Source: Leptolyngbya sp. FACHB-8 (GTDB lineage Bacteria; Cyanobacteriota; Cyanobacteriia; Elainellales; Elainellaceae). From it: a DNA stretch of 64,000 nt. The number at the start of each line of letters is the position of its first letter. Position 1 is the first letter of the stretch. The notes under the pieces were generated by a model. The model searched no databases. It saw only the letters and a list, made by a program, of their open reading frames with translations, and was not told where the DNA came from. The position numbers were made by a program, and so were the translations under genes. The DNA is taken from positions 124,001-188,000 of the forward strand of contig NZ_JACJOO010000084.1 in NCBI RefSeq assembly GCF_014695575.1, given 5' to 3'. Below are positions 43,879 to 52,109 of the stretch, one piece after another.

Positions 43879-44469
43879 TTACTGGGTTGATACCGTTTCT
43901 TGTGCTTCCTGTAAGCTTTGAATAATGTGCTCTACTTCAGCTTCATGCTCGACAAAGGTCTGTTCGGGACCCGCTACAAAAATGCCATGGTAATAGCCAG
44001 GCGTTTCCACGGATAACGAATAGGTTGCTAAGCGTTGCCCCGAGACTGTACCGACAGTGCGGTAAAGAACAGCCGGATGACCATTCACGGTAATTTGCTT
44101 ACCATTCTCAAGAATTTCGGGTTCCGAGAAGGGGGCTGTGCCTGCGGTCAGGGCTGCTTGTGCATGGGCTTCAGGGGTAATGGCGGGGAAATCGGCTTTG
44201 GCGATCGATCGCACGCCCAGTTGCAAAAGCTCCGAACGTTTGCCGACCAGCAGCGACCACTGTTCCTTGTCTGCCTCTGTCCAAATATCTTGCCAGCCAT
44301 CAGGTACGGTGAGTTTCACAACTCCATCCTTACTGGTCTGGATTGTGGTTCTGGCTTCGGCTGTCGCACTTGAACCCAAGCCTCCATCAGTAGAGGACAG
44401 ACTTCCGGAGCAACCCGCTAACAGAAGGGTAAGAACAAGAAAATGGGTAGCAACATAGTGCAGTTTCAT
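43879..44469 (-). CDS. putative lipoprotein
   Basis: A 196-residue lipoprotein: signal sequence FLVLTLLLAGCSGS with lipobox LAGC. A soluble domain follows, with VVKLTVPDGWQDIW, GKQITVNGHPAVLYRTVG and YYHGIFVAG, like domains found in bacterial proteins that bind hydrophobic ligands, but no family is certain. The frame extends upstream to 44526; ATG 44469 is preferred because the signal peptide starts there. Probably in one operon with the LRR protein. Confidence 0.78.
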   Translation of the reverse strand: MKLHYVATHFLVLTLLLAGCSGSLSSTDGGLGSSATAEARTTIQTSKDGVVKLTVPDGWQDIWTEADKEQWSLLVGKRSELLQLGVRSIAKADFPAITPEAHAQAALTAGTAPFSEPEILENGKQITVNGHPAVLYRTVGTVSGQRLATYSLSVETPGYYHGIFVAGPEQTFVEHEAEVEHIIQSLQEAQETVSTQ

Positions 44470-44863
44470 GATGAATCTCCTGGGAAAATGGAAAAGTTTG
44501 TCGGGGATGGGATGGCAAAACATCATCCGTGAAGAATCACCATCGTTTTGTCACAACAAGAGCGGCTAAATTGCTGAAGCTTAGGAACCCGGTTTTTCAG
44601 AAACACTGGGTTTCTGGACTTGTGCTTCAACAAATGAAGTTGGGCAATGAAGCTGGGCATATTACAAAAGCCTGCTTTTGGATTGGGAACCAGTCAAGAA
44701 ATCGGAACCGATGACAGTAGGCGTTGATGCAGATGAAGCCTGAGCTTGATCCTGTACCCGAGCAGAAAATTTTTGAGTTGAGAAGAGAGACAAGGAATCT
44801 CTGTCAGCACGCTGTAATCGTGCTGCAAGCGAACATAACGTACACATGAGTTTATGCCTGGGA

Positions 44864-45110
44864 TTAAGCTTGAGTTGGAGCTTCCATCAGTAAAATATCG
44901 CCTGTGTAATGAATGAGTGGATGGGGAACAACCTGAGCCGATCCATCACGATAAATCCATGACGGAGATATAAGTTAAGTGCCCTTGTATTTTGCCAAAA
45001 CACAATCAACTCAGTTTTGAGAAATCACTTTCTACAACTTGTTAATGAGCGATCGCATAATCATCGCCAAGCGCTGCTGGACGAAATACCACTTTCATTA
45101 CAACGGTCAT
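44864..45110 (-). pseudogene. decayed GNAT acetyltransferase
   Basis: Remains of a GNAT gene. The start reads MTVVMKVVFRPAALGDDYAI (N-terminal strand and helix), then hits a stop. The C-terminal part resumes as ELIVFWQNTRALNLYLRHGF, the acetyl-CoA-binding end typical of the family. A frameshift separates the last piece (DGSAQVVPHPLIHYTGDIL, then MEAP). The middle is deleted. It begins 15 bases after the stop of the methyltransferase gene on the same strand. Confidence 0.65.
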
Positions 45111-45124
45111 CTTTTTACCTTCGT

Positions 45125-46213
45125 TTAGGATTTCCGAATGATGTAGTAATCGTTCTGAAAGTCATGAGCAAGCTGTTTAATTTCAACGTGCTTAAAACCA
45201 GCATCTGCCAACATTTGCAGGGCTTTTTCTGTACCCCACATCGTCCCTAAGCCCATACCTCCATAGGCTAGAGAAACCGTCATACAATGCATACAAGAAA
45301 TGGTATAAAGCAGGGGAGCGATCGGATGTTCCAGATTCCCGGCAACATCTGTAGATGCGTGAATATCCTGCATCAGGTAAACGCCATCGGGACGCAGGGC
45401 TTTGCAGATGTTTTGCAGTACCACATCAGGTTTTGCCTGGTCATGAATAGCATCGAACGTCGTGATCCAATCGTAGCGATCGCACTCCTCCAGGGCTGCT
45501 GCATCTTTGACTTGAAACTGAATATTGTTCAGCTTCCGCATTCGTGCTTCGGCATTGGCCGTGGCGATCGCTTCCCCTGAAAAGTCGTAACCCGTGAAGC
45601 GGCTATTGGGAAATACTTCCGCAAGTTTGTTTAATGCCCGTCCGCAACCGCAACCCAGATCGAGCACATCAATGCCCCGATGCAACGCTTCAGTAAGGCC
45701 GGGAATCAGCGGTAATACATGATCAAAGAGAGCAGATACGACGCTTTGTCCACTGTCCTCTGCCATGACTGCATGGAAGCGCTTGTACTCCGAGTAGGGA
45801 ACACCACCACCTTTGTAGAAACAGTCAATAATTTGTTCTTCTACGCCTCCTAACAGGGGGATGTACTGGGCAAAAACCGCCACATTGTCAGAGGCGACTG
45901 CACGGGTCAGGAAAGCGGCATGTTCGGCGGGTAGGCTGTAGGTTTTAGCGATCGCATCATATTCCACCATCCGACCGGTCACCATGGCACCAAGCCACTC
46001 CCGCACGTAGCGTTCGTTCAGCCCGGCAGCATCAGCGATTTGCTGGCTGGTCGAGGGTGGCAGCTCTGCCATCGTGTCGAATAGCTCGGTGCGGTGTCCG
46101 ATGGAGACCATCAGGGCAAGCGCACCACTGTTGAGAATGCTCAGCATTTGTTCAGCAAATGCCTCAGCTTTACTAGAGTCGAATTCAGTTGGGTTAATCA
46201 TTTGAGCTGTCAT
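45125..46213 (-). CDS. class I SAM methyltransferase with winged-helix N-terminus
   Basis: A 362-residue protein. Residues 20-95 form a winged helix (TSQQIADAAGLNERYVREWL, TGRMVEYD), as in the Rv2258c-like methyltransferases. The Rossmann domain starts near 165 with motif I DLGCGCGRALNKLAEVFP, then FTGYDFSGEAIATA and YDWITTFDAIHD. It should methylate a small molecule using SAM. Substrate unknown. The downstream neighbour is the GNAT remnant. Confidence 0.87.
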   Translation of the reverse strand: MTAQMINPTEFDSSKAEAFAEQMLSILNSGALALMVSIGHRTELFDTMAELPPSTSQQIADAAGLNERYVREWLGAMVTGRMVEYDAIAKTYSLPAEHAAFLTRAVASDNVAVFAQYIPLLGGVEEQIIDCFYKGGGVPYSEYKRFHAVMAEDSGQSVVSALFDHVLPLIPGLTEALHRGIDVLDLGCGCGRALNKLAEVFPNSRFTGYDFSGEAIATANAEARMRKLNNIQFQVKDAAALEECDRYDWITTFDAIHDQAKPDVVLQNICKALRPDGVYLMQDIHASTDVAGNLEHPIAPLLYTISCMHCMTVSLAYGGMGLGTMWGTEKALQMLADAGFKHVEIKQLAHDFQNDYYIIRKS

Positions 46214-46473
46214 GGCTTCTCCTAAGTCGTAGATCCTGGTTGGTTTTCTGGTATCTGTCCTTAAGTTAGCGATCGCCCCGTTCCTAAACCGTTCCCGAAC
46301 CGTTCCTGAACATTCCAGAGTTTTGCAGGTAAGGTATGGACTGAGCCAAGAACTAAAATCCTGAGAAGGGGAGTACAGGCGAATCTCACCTCCCCCTCCA
46401 CAAGATTTTGTTTGACATCAGGCATTCCAACCTGTTTAGTTGAGTCGGGTGACTAATGTGTTTCTTCGAGGAT

Positions 46474-46579
46474 TAAGGAGATTTCCAGTAATGAAATACC
46501 CCCAGAATGTTGGTGCTTTGCCCGCTTCGCGGGCAAAGCACCAACATTCTGGGTAAATTCTTATGCAGAAACCTCCTAA
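46474..46579. mobile_element. MITE-like palindromic element, copy 2
   Basis: 106 bases, one T shorter than copy 1 (4566-4672) and otherwise the same. The inner stem is 46501-46525 with 46529-46553. Its right end overlaps the stop codon of the MFS gene (46576-46578), so insertion may have set the end of that protein. Confidence 0.75.
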
Positions 46580-47766
46580 CTTAAAGGCGATCGGTACCAA
46601 CTCAGCAGGGCAACAGTAACGAGCAGACTTCCTGTTAGCAAAAGTGCGGTCTCGATTGACAGCAATTCAGTGAGCATTCCCATAAGCAGCAATCCAACTG
46701 GCCCAGCGGCGAAGTGGATCGCACTCATAGCTGTGAAGACTTGTCCTGCGATCGCCGCTGGCGTTTCTATTTGTAAAACCGTTTGCTCCAAAGGATTACC
46801 TACCCCCAGCAACAATCCTGCTAATGCCGTGAGAAGAACTACCTGATAGGGGTGGGTTGCAAAAGCACACAGAAGAATAGAACTGCCCGTCAGTAGCCAA
46901 CCACCATAATAGATAACGGAATAGGAGCATCGCCGAGAAAGCCAGGAGAACGCCATAGCACTTAGGGTTGCGGTTAATCCAAAAACGGATAGAGCAATAC
47001 CTAATAAGGGAATATTGTTGAGTTTTTGAGTGGCCAAAACGGGTAGCAATAGACTCAGAAAAGGTAAAAGCGCAGCATTTGTGACGATGCCTACAATGGC
47101 AAGAGACTTAAGTTGAGGATGCCCGAAAATAAATGCAATACCGGGCCAGGGAGATACTTCCGGGTGTTTTTGAGATGTCGTGCGGATGTGGGGGACTGCG
47201 ATCGCAAATATAGCTGCACACCCGAGAAAGGTAACAGCATTCACAAGGAATGCAGGAACAATTCCTGTCAGGCTGATAACACCAACGCCAAGGATAGGCC
47301 CGATGAAATCTGCTGCATTTTCTAGGGTGCCACGCCAAGCATTAACCCGTTCGAGAGAGCGTTCAGATATCGCTGCTACGTTGACCACTAATGTTTGTCG
47401 TGCTGCCACTCCCGTCGGATCAAACAGCGCTCCCAACAGGACTAGCAGAAAAATTAAGGCGGGAGAAACGCGATCAAACGTCGTAAATACGAATGGCAAT
47501 GCCAGCGTTGAAACGAAACTGAGCAAATCGGCTACAACACTCATTCGCCATGCTCCCAAGCGGTCAATGAATCGTCCTCCTACCACGGCCGCCAGGATGA
47601 TTGGAATAATACTGGCAGTGCTGGCAATACCCGTCACCCAAGGGGAATGGGTGAATTGCAGCACCAGAATAGGAATGGCTACCGCTGCAATTTGATTCCC
47701 CAACAGGGACAGGAATTCTGCCACCATCAAACCCACTATGGGCATTGATTGAATTGTGAGTTTCAT
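46576..47766 (-). CDS. MFS transporter
   Basis: A 396-residue major facilitator protein with about 12 membrane helices and the usual loop signature GRFIDRLGAWR after helix 2. It belongs to the enterobactin-exporter/macrolide-efflux-like branch that often handles drugs or siderophores; substrate is inferred only. The TAG stop lies within the MITE-like repeat, and the last residues (SPLS) may be element-derived. The start is followed by a normal first helix (PIVGLMVAEFLSLLG). Confidence 0.87.
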   Translation of the reverse strand: MKLTIQSMPIVGLMVAEFLSLLGNQIAAVAIPILVLQFTHSPWVTGIASTASIIPIILAAVVGGRFIDRLGAWRMSVVADLLSFVSTLALPFVFTTFDRVSPALIFLLVLLGALFDPTGVAARQTLVVNVAAISERSLERVNAWRGTLENAADFIGPILGVGVISLTGIVPAFLVNAVTFLGCAAIFAIAVPHIRTTSQKHPEVSPWPGIAFIFGHPQLKSLAIVGIVTNAALLPFLSLLLPVLATQKLNNIPLLGIALSVFGLTATLSAMAFSWLSRRCSYSVIYYGGWLLTGSSILLCAFATHPYQVVLLTALAGLLLGVGNPLEQTVLQIETPAAIAGQVFTAMSAIHFAAGPVGLLLMGMLTELLSIETALLLTGSLLVTVALLSWYRSPLS

Positions 47767-48081
47767 GGCTGCCCTGAAAGGGTTCTCAAGTGCCCTAATT
47801 GCGTCGAGCCTATATTAACCTGGCAATTCAAGAAGGCACAGCATTTTGTTTTTTATATGAGATTTGTATACGATCGCATTACAACAACTAAGCATGTGTT
47901 ATGACATTTTAAAGAAGCTTTTTCTTATAGCTAGGATGTGTTTTAGAACTGATTAAAATAGTTGTTCTTTCAGGCTCGAAACGTACAAAAAAGCTTTAGA
48001 ACAGACCCCAGCGAAAATTACCTGTTGAGCCCCTTCTTGCTGCTTCATAACTGAAAAATACAAACGACTCGTACTTGCATC
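47767..48081. other. intergenic between divergent genes
   Basis: 315 bases between the MFS and lipoprotein genes, AT-rich. A diverged copy of the AGCATGTTT-family repeat may lie at 47937-48003. Promoters of both genes must be here; none is unambiguous. Confidence 0.45.
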
Positions 48082-49224
48082 ATGATGTTCAAGATACAAA
48101 GGACTATTTTCTTAGCATTACTATTATTTCTTCCCGGATGCTCTGTCGTACACTACATGAATGAGGTGTCTATTGTCAGAACGGGTATTGCATCGGGTAT
48201 TCCAGCTGCAACCATACCCTGTGTTGAAGTTCCAAGTTCTAACCAATTGGAAATGACTATTCGCTTAGAGATTGCCTCGGAAGTAGCGAATGCTCTCGCA
48301 GCAGGCGACTTTAAGACTTTAGAGGATTATTACAGCTTATACAGACAAAGGACAAGCCGAACCCCAGGGGGGCGATGGAAACTACAGATGTTTTATGCAG
48401 GTACGGACTTTGATCACCCTGACAACAAAAAAGATATCGCAGCGTTTGAAGCACAGTTATTGCAGTGGATGCAGGCATATCCTCAGTCGCCTGCTTCCCA
48501 TATTGCTTATAGTCGGTTTCTACTAGATCGCGCCTGGCAGTTTAGAGGGGGCGGATATGCTCGTGAAGTTCCTCGTGAAGCGTGGGCTCCTTTTTATAAA
48601 AATGTTGAATTGGCGAGAGTTCATCTACAGCAAACTAGAGAGTTTGCAAGTGCCGATCCCCAATGGTATGTCAGTATGTTCAAAGTCGCTCAAGCCGAGT
48701 CTTGGAGCCGACTAGAAGTCAAAAAGCTATTACGAGAGGCATTATCTAAAGAGCCTTATTATCAGGAAACCTATCAAGCAGTATTTGATAATCTATCCCC
48801 TAAGTGGGGTGGCAGCTATCAGGAAGCTGAAACTTTCGCAGATGATGCTGTGACTATAACCAGTCAATGCGAAGGACAAGGAATGTATACGCGCATTTAC
48901 TGGAGAGCGATTGATTCCAACACTGATTTTATAGACAATCCATTCGGAAGTTCGCGTGTGAGTTGGGAAAAGATGAAGCTGGGTTTTGAGGATATTATTG
49001 CCCGCTATCCTAGCGCATGGAATATCAATAATTTTGCTAGATTTGCATGTTTAGCCGGAGATCAGGAAACAACGAGACGATTGATCAATCAAATAGGCGA
49101 TAAACCCATCTTAGAAGCATGGACGCAGAAAACTACGTTTGCAGATTGTCAAGCATGGGCATCTCAGTCTTCGCAGATTGCTAAGCATATAAGCCCTTTC
49201 GATCTGGCGAGGTACGAGAGATAG
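48082..49224 (+). CDS. lipoprotein, DUF4034-like
   Basis: A 380-residue lipoprotein with signal sequence TIFLALLLFLPGCS (lipobox LPGC). A helical solenoid-like domain follows, with SRFLLDRAWQFRGGGYA and WYVSMFKVAQAESW, resembling DUF4034. Function unknown. Two ATG codons (48082 and 48085) can start it. The end of the gene is part of an inverted repeat that forms its terminator. Confidence 0.78.
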   Translation: MMFKIQRTIFLALLLFLPGCSVVHYMNEVSIVRTGIASGIPAATIPCVEVPSSNQLEMTIRLEIASEVANALAAGDFKTLEDYYSLYRQRTSRTPGGRWKLQMFYAGTDFDHPDNKKDIAAFEAQLLQWMQAYPQSPASHIAYSRFLLDRAWQFRGGGYAREVPREAWAPFYKNVELARVHLQQTREFASADPQWYVSMFKVAQAESWSRLEVKKLLREALSKEPYYQETYQAVFDNLSPKWGGSYQEAETFADDAVTITSQCEGQGMYTRIYWRAIDSNTDFIDNPFGSSRVSWEKMKLGFEDIIARYPSAWNINNFARFACLAGDQETTRRLINQIGDKPILEAWTQKTTFADCQAWASQSSQIAKHISPFDLARYER

Positions 49225-49261
49225 ATGTGGGACAGGGTTCCATATCTGTCTCTCGTACCTC
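49209..49261 (+). terminator. 18-bp imperfect hairpin over a stop codon
   Basis: 49209-49226 pairs with 49244-49261 with one mismatch (GAGGTACGAGAG core). The lipoprotein stop codon lies in the left arm. Lacks a strong T run. Confidence 0.5.
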
Positions 49262-49451
49262 ACCAAATTAAATACTGCAAGCCATAGATCATGCTTAACC
49301 TACGTTCCAAGCCATGCATCGCACCCAATAGGCACCGCTTTCAATAGCTTCCGTTCTGACTCACCAGGCGATGGCAATAAACAGTATGAGTAGAGCACAA
49401 AGGCTCGTTTGCGCTCTACTGGCTAAACCGTGACAGTATCGGGCCTATTTT

Positions 49452-51161
49452 CTAGAACAGGAAATAACGCTGGGCCATGGGTAGGACGCTAGCAGGCTCA
49501 CAGGTAAGCAGTTCCCCATCGGCACGAACCTCGTAAGTTTCGGGATCTACTTCGATGTGGGGAGTTGCATCGTTCAGCTTCATGTCCTTCTTTGTAAGCT
49601 GCCGGATGTTAGAAACTGGAAGCGCTTGCCGTTTGAGCTTGAGCTGTTGGGGCACATCGTTTTCCATGGCCGCTTTGGAGAGGAAGGTGAACGAGGTGTG
49701 ATGAATAGCACTGCCATAGCTAGCAAACATAGGCCGCATGTGTACGGGCTGCGGAGTTGGAATACTCGCGTTTGCATCTCCCATCTGCGCCCAGGCAATC
49801 AAACCGCCCTTCAACACCAGTTCCGGTTTGACCCCAAAGAAGGCCGGCCGCCAGAGGCAGAGATCTGCAAATTTGCCCACTTCTACAGAGCCAACATACT
49901 GAGAGATACCGTGAGTAATAGCGGGGTTGATGGTGTACTTGGCGACGTAACGTTTGGCACGGGTGTTATCGTTGCGATCGCTATCCCCTGCCAGCGCTCC
50001 CCGCTGCACCTTCATCTTGTGCCCCGTCTGCCAGGTACGAATAATCACTTCCCCAATTCGTCCCATGGCCTGAGAGTCCGAAGAGATAATACTAAAGGCT
50101 CCCAGGTCATGCAGGATATCCTCAGCGGCGATTGTCTCCCTCCGAATCCGCGACTCTGCGAAGGCCACATCTTCCGGGATGCTGCGATCGAGGTGGTGGC
50201 AGACCATCAGCATATCCAGGTGTTCTTCCAGGGTGTTGATAGTGTAGGGGCGAGTGGGGTTGGTAGAGGAAGGCAAGACGTTTAGTTCACCGCAGACTTT
50301 GATAATGTCCGGAGCGTGACCACCACCTGCCCCTTCCGTATGGTAAGTGTGGATACAACGGCCTTTGAATGCAGCGATGGTATCCTCCACAAACCCTGCT
50401 TCGTTCAGGGTATCAGTGTGAATTGCAACCTGCACATCGTATTGATCCGCAACGGTGAGACAGGTATCGATCGCTGCTGGAGTTGTCCCCCAGTCTTCGT
50501 GGAGCTTGAGGCCGATCGCCCCCGCTTCCACCTGCTCGTTCAGTCCTTTCTCCTGGCTGCTGTTGCCCTTACCCAAAAAGCCAATGTTCATCGGGAAGGC
50601 TTCCGCCGCTTCCAGCATGCGATAAATGTTCCAGGCTCCGGGGGTACAGGTCGTTGCGTTGGTACCTGCCGCTGGCCCGGTGCCGCCGCCGATCATGGTG
50701 GTAATACCGGAGGCGATCGCCACCTCAATCTGCTGCGGGCAAATGAAGTGAATGTGGGTATCCAGGCCACCCGCCGTGAGGATCATGCCTTCCCCGGCGA
50801 TCGCCTCGGTACTCGGCCCAATAATAATATTTACGTTGTCTTGAATCTGGGGATTTCCGGCTTTACCGATCGCTGCAATCTTACCGTCCTTAATCCCCAC
50901 ATCCGCTTTAACGATGCCCCACCAATCCAGAATCAGCGCATTGGTAATGACCAGATCCACCGCACCATCTTCACGGGAAATGGGTGACTGCCCCATGCCA
51001 TCACGGATCACCTTGCCGCCGCCAAACTTTACCTCATCCCCGTAGGTGGTGTAGTCCTGCTCTACCTCAATGATTAGAGCCGTGTCAGCCAGGCGGATGC
51101 GATCGCCCACCGTAGGGCCAAAGGTGTCGGCATAGGCGCGTCGATCCATGCGATAGCTCAT
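49452..51161 (-). CDS. ureC: urease alpha subunit
   Basis: Catalytic subunit of nickel urease, hydrolysing urea to ammonia and carbamate. Of 569 residues, the nickel-binding histidines lie in [10 protein letters not shown], the carbamylated lysine in GLKLHEDWG, further ligands in HTDTLNE and GGGHAPDI, the flap His in [13 protein letters not shown] and the Asp in SSDSQAMGR; all key residues are present. ATG 51161 ([20 protein letters not shown]) is the family start; the frame opens to 51182. ureA, ureB and the accessory genes are not in this window, so the urease genes are dispersed, as known in several cyanobacteria. Confidence 0.97.
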   Translation of the reverse strand: MSYRMDRRAYADTFGPTVGDRIRLADTALIIEVEQDYTTYGDEVKFGGGKVIRDGMGQSPISREDGAVDLVITNALILDWWGIVKADVGIKDGKIAAIGKAGNPQIQDNVNIIIGPSTEAIAGEGMILTAGGLDTHIHFICPQQIEVAIASGITTMIGGGTGPAAGTNATTCTPGAWNIYRMLEAAEAFPMNIGFLGKGNSSQEKGLNEQVEAGAIGLKLHEDWGTTPAAIDTCLTVADQYDVQVAIHTDTLNEAGFVEDTIAAFKGRCIHTYHTEGAGGGHAPDIIKVCGELNVLPSSTNPTRPYTINTLEEHLDMLMVCHHLDRSIPEDVAFAESRIRRETIAAEDILHDLGAFSIISSDSQAMGRIGEVIIRTWQTGHKMKVQRGALAGDSDRNDNTRAKRYVAKYTINPAITHGISQYVGSVEVGKFADLCLWRPAFFGVKPELVLKGGLIAWAQMGDANASIPTPQPVHMRPMFASYGSAIHHTSFTFLSKAAMENDVPQQLKLKRQALPVSNIRQLTKKDMKLNDATPHIEVDPETYEVRADGELLTCEPASVLPMAQRYFLF

Positions 51162-51401
51162 CGTCAATCTCCCTTCCGTCAAGTCTTAAGCGGGTTGTTT
51201 GGCAACCAACCGCAAATTGTCGCAGGCAACGGCCCCATCAACGGTGCGATAGATAACCAACGCAAAGCGTATCACAGGGCTTTCGCAAAGCTTCCAGACT
51301 TTCGGGAAATTTAGCGATTGGGCTGGGATTCGGTTTGTAGCTTCCCTAAAATGGAATCAATACCTGCTGATGCCCCAAAAGCAGGGATGCATGAGGAACC
51401 T

Positions 51402-52043
51402 ATGGCTCAGGTGTTTGCTGTTACGGATGCGGTCAAAAGTCTTGCGGAGGCTGAAGCCAAGCTCAACTTGAGTCGTGCGGAAGAATCGTTTTTCGAGGAG
51501 TGGTGTTCAGCCTTACCGCCTATCAGCGCAACTGAGCAGACTGCCTTAGACACCATACGCCGCCGATTGCTATATCACAGAGCCGATGGAGAACTGTTGG
51601 AGGGGGCTGTAACTCTACTGGTTGCATCACCGCTTTTGGAGCTAGCAGGTTTTTATGACCCGCCATTCAAGATGAAGGCGGAAGCTGCGATTGAAATTGC
51701 CCTCAGCGATGGAGAAGAAATTCTACGGGGACGGATTGACATTTTGATTTTGCAGCAGCAACTTTGGGTGATGGTGCTGGAATCGAAGAAGACTATGATT
51801 TCAACGCGCTCAGCTCTGCCGCAAGCACTGGTTTATATGATGGCAAACCCTAATGCTGAGAAACCTAGATTTGGTGTGCTCACAAATGGTGATGACATTG
51901 TGTTCATCAAACTTGTGACGCGACCAACACCTCAGTACGCTTTGTCGCGGGCTTTTTCGATCTATACAGTCGCAAGTGAATTGCAAGCAGCATTTCAAGT
52001 GTTGAAGCGGTTGGGAGAGGCGATCGCAAACACCGCTGCATAA
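51402..52043 (+). CDS. PD-(D/E)XK-type protein, restriction-like
   Basis: A 213-residue protein starting MAQVFAVTDAVKSLAEAEAK. The core reads LRGRIDILILQQQLWVMVLESKK, giving the D and ExK residues of the restriction fold, then LPQALVYMMAN and RFGVLTNGDDIVFIKL. It resembles a cyanobacterial family annotated as restriction endonuclease subunit R-like. The frame extends upstream to 51318, but conserved sequence starts at ATG 51402. It converges on the NACHT gene with a 66-base gap, which could make a small defence cluster. Confidence 0.75.
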   Translation: MAQVFAVTDAVKSLAEAEAKLNLSRAEESFFEEWCSALPPISATEQTALDTIRRRLLYHRADGELLEGAVTLLVASPLLELAGFYDPPFKMKAEAAIEIALSDGEEILRGRIDILILQQQLWVMVLESKKTMISTRSALPQALVYMMANPNAEKPRFGVLTNGDDIVFIKLVTRPTPQYALSRAFSIYTVASELQAAFQVLKRLGEAIANTAA

Positions 52044-52109
52044 ATCTGGGCTGATTTAGGAAGTAAGGTTGTGGGGAGGGCGATCGCCATTGAAATAACT
52101 ACCCAGATT

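Noticed and set aside
44529-44863. Short frames between the lipoprotein gene and the GNAT remnant
   Set aside because: No ribosome sites or protein-like composition; the stretch is probably a promoter region.
49557-50285. Long open frame antisense to ureC
   Set aside because: It lies wholly inside a highly conserved enzyme gene, and its protein has the biased composition of a shadow frame.
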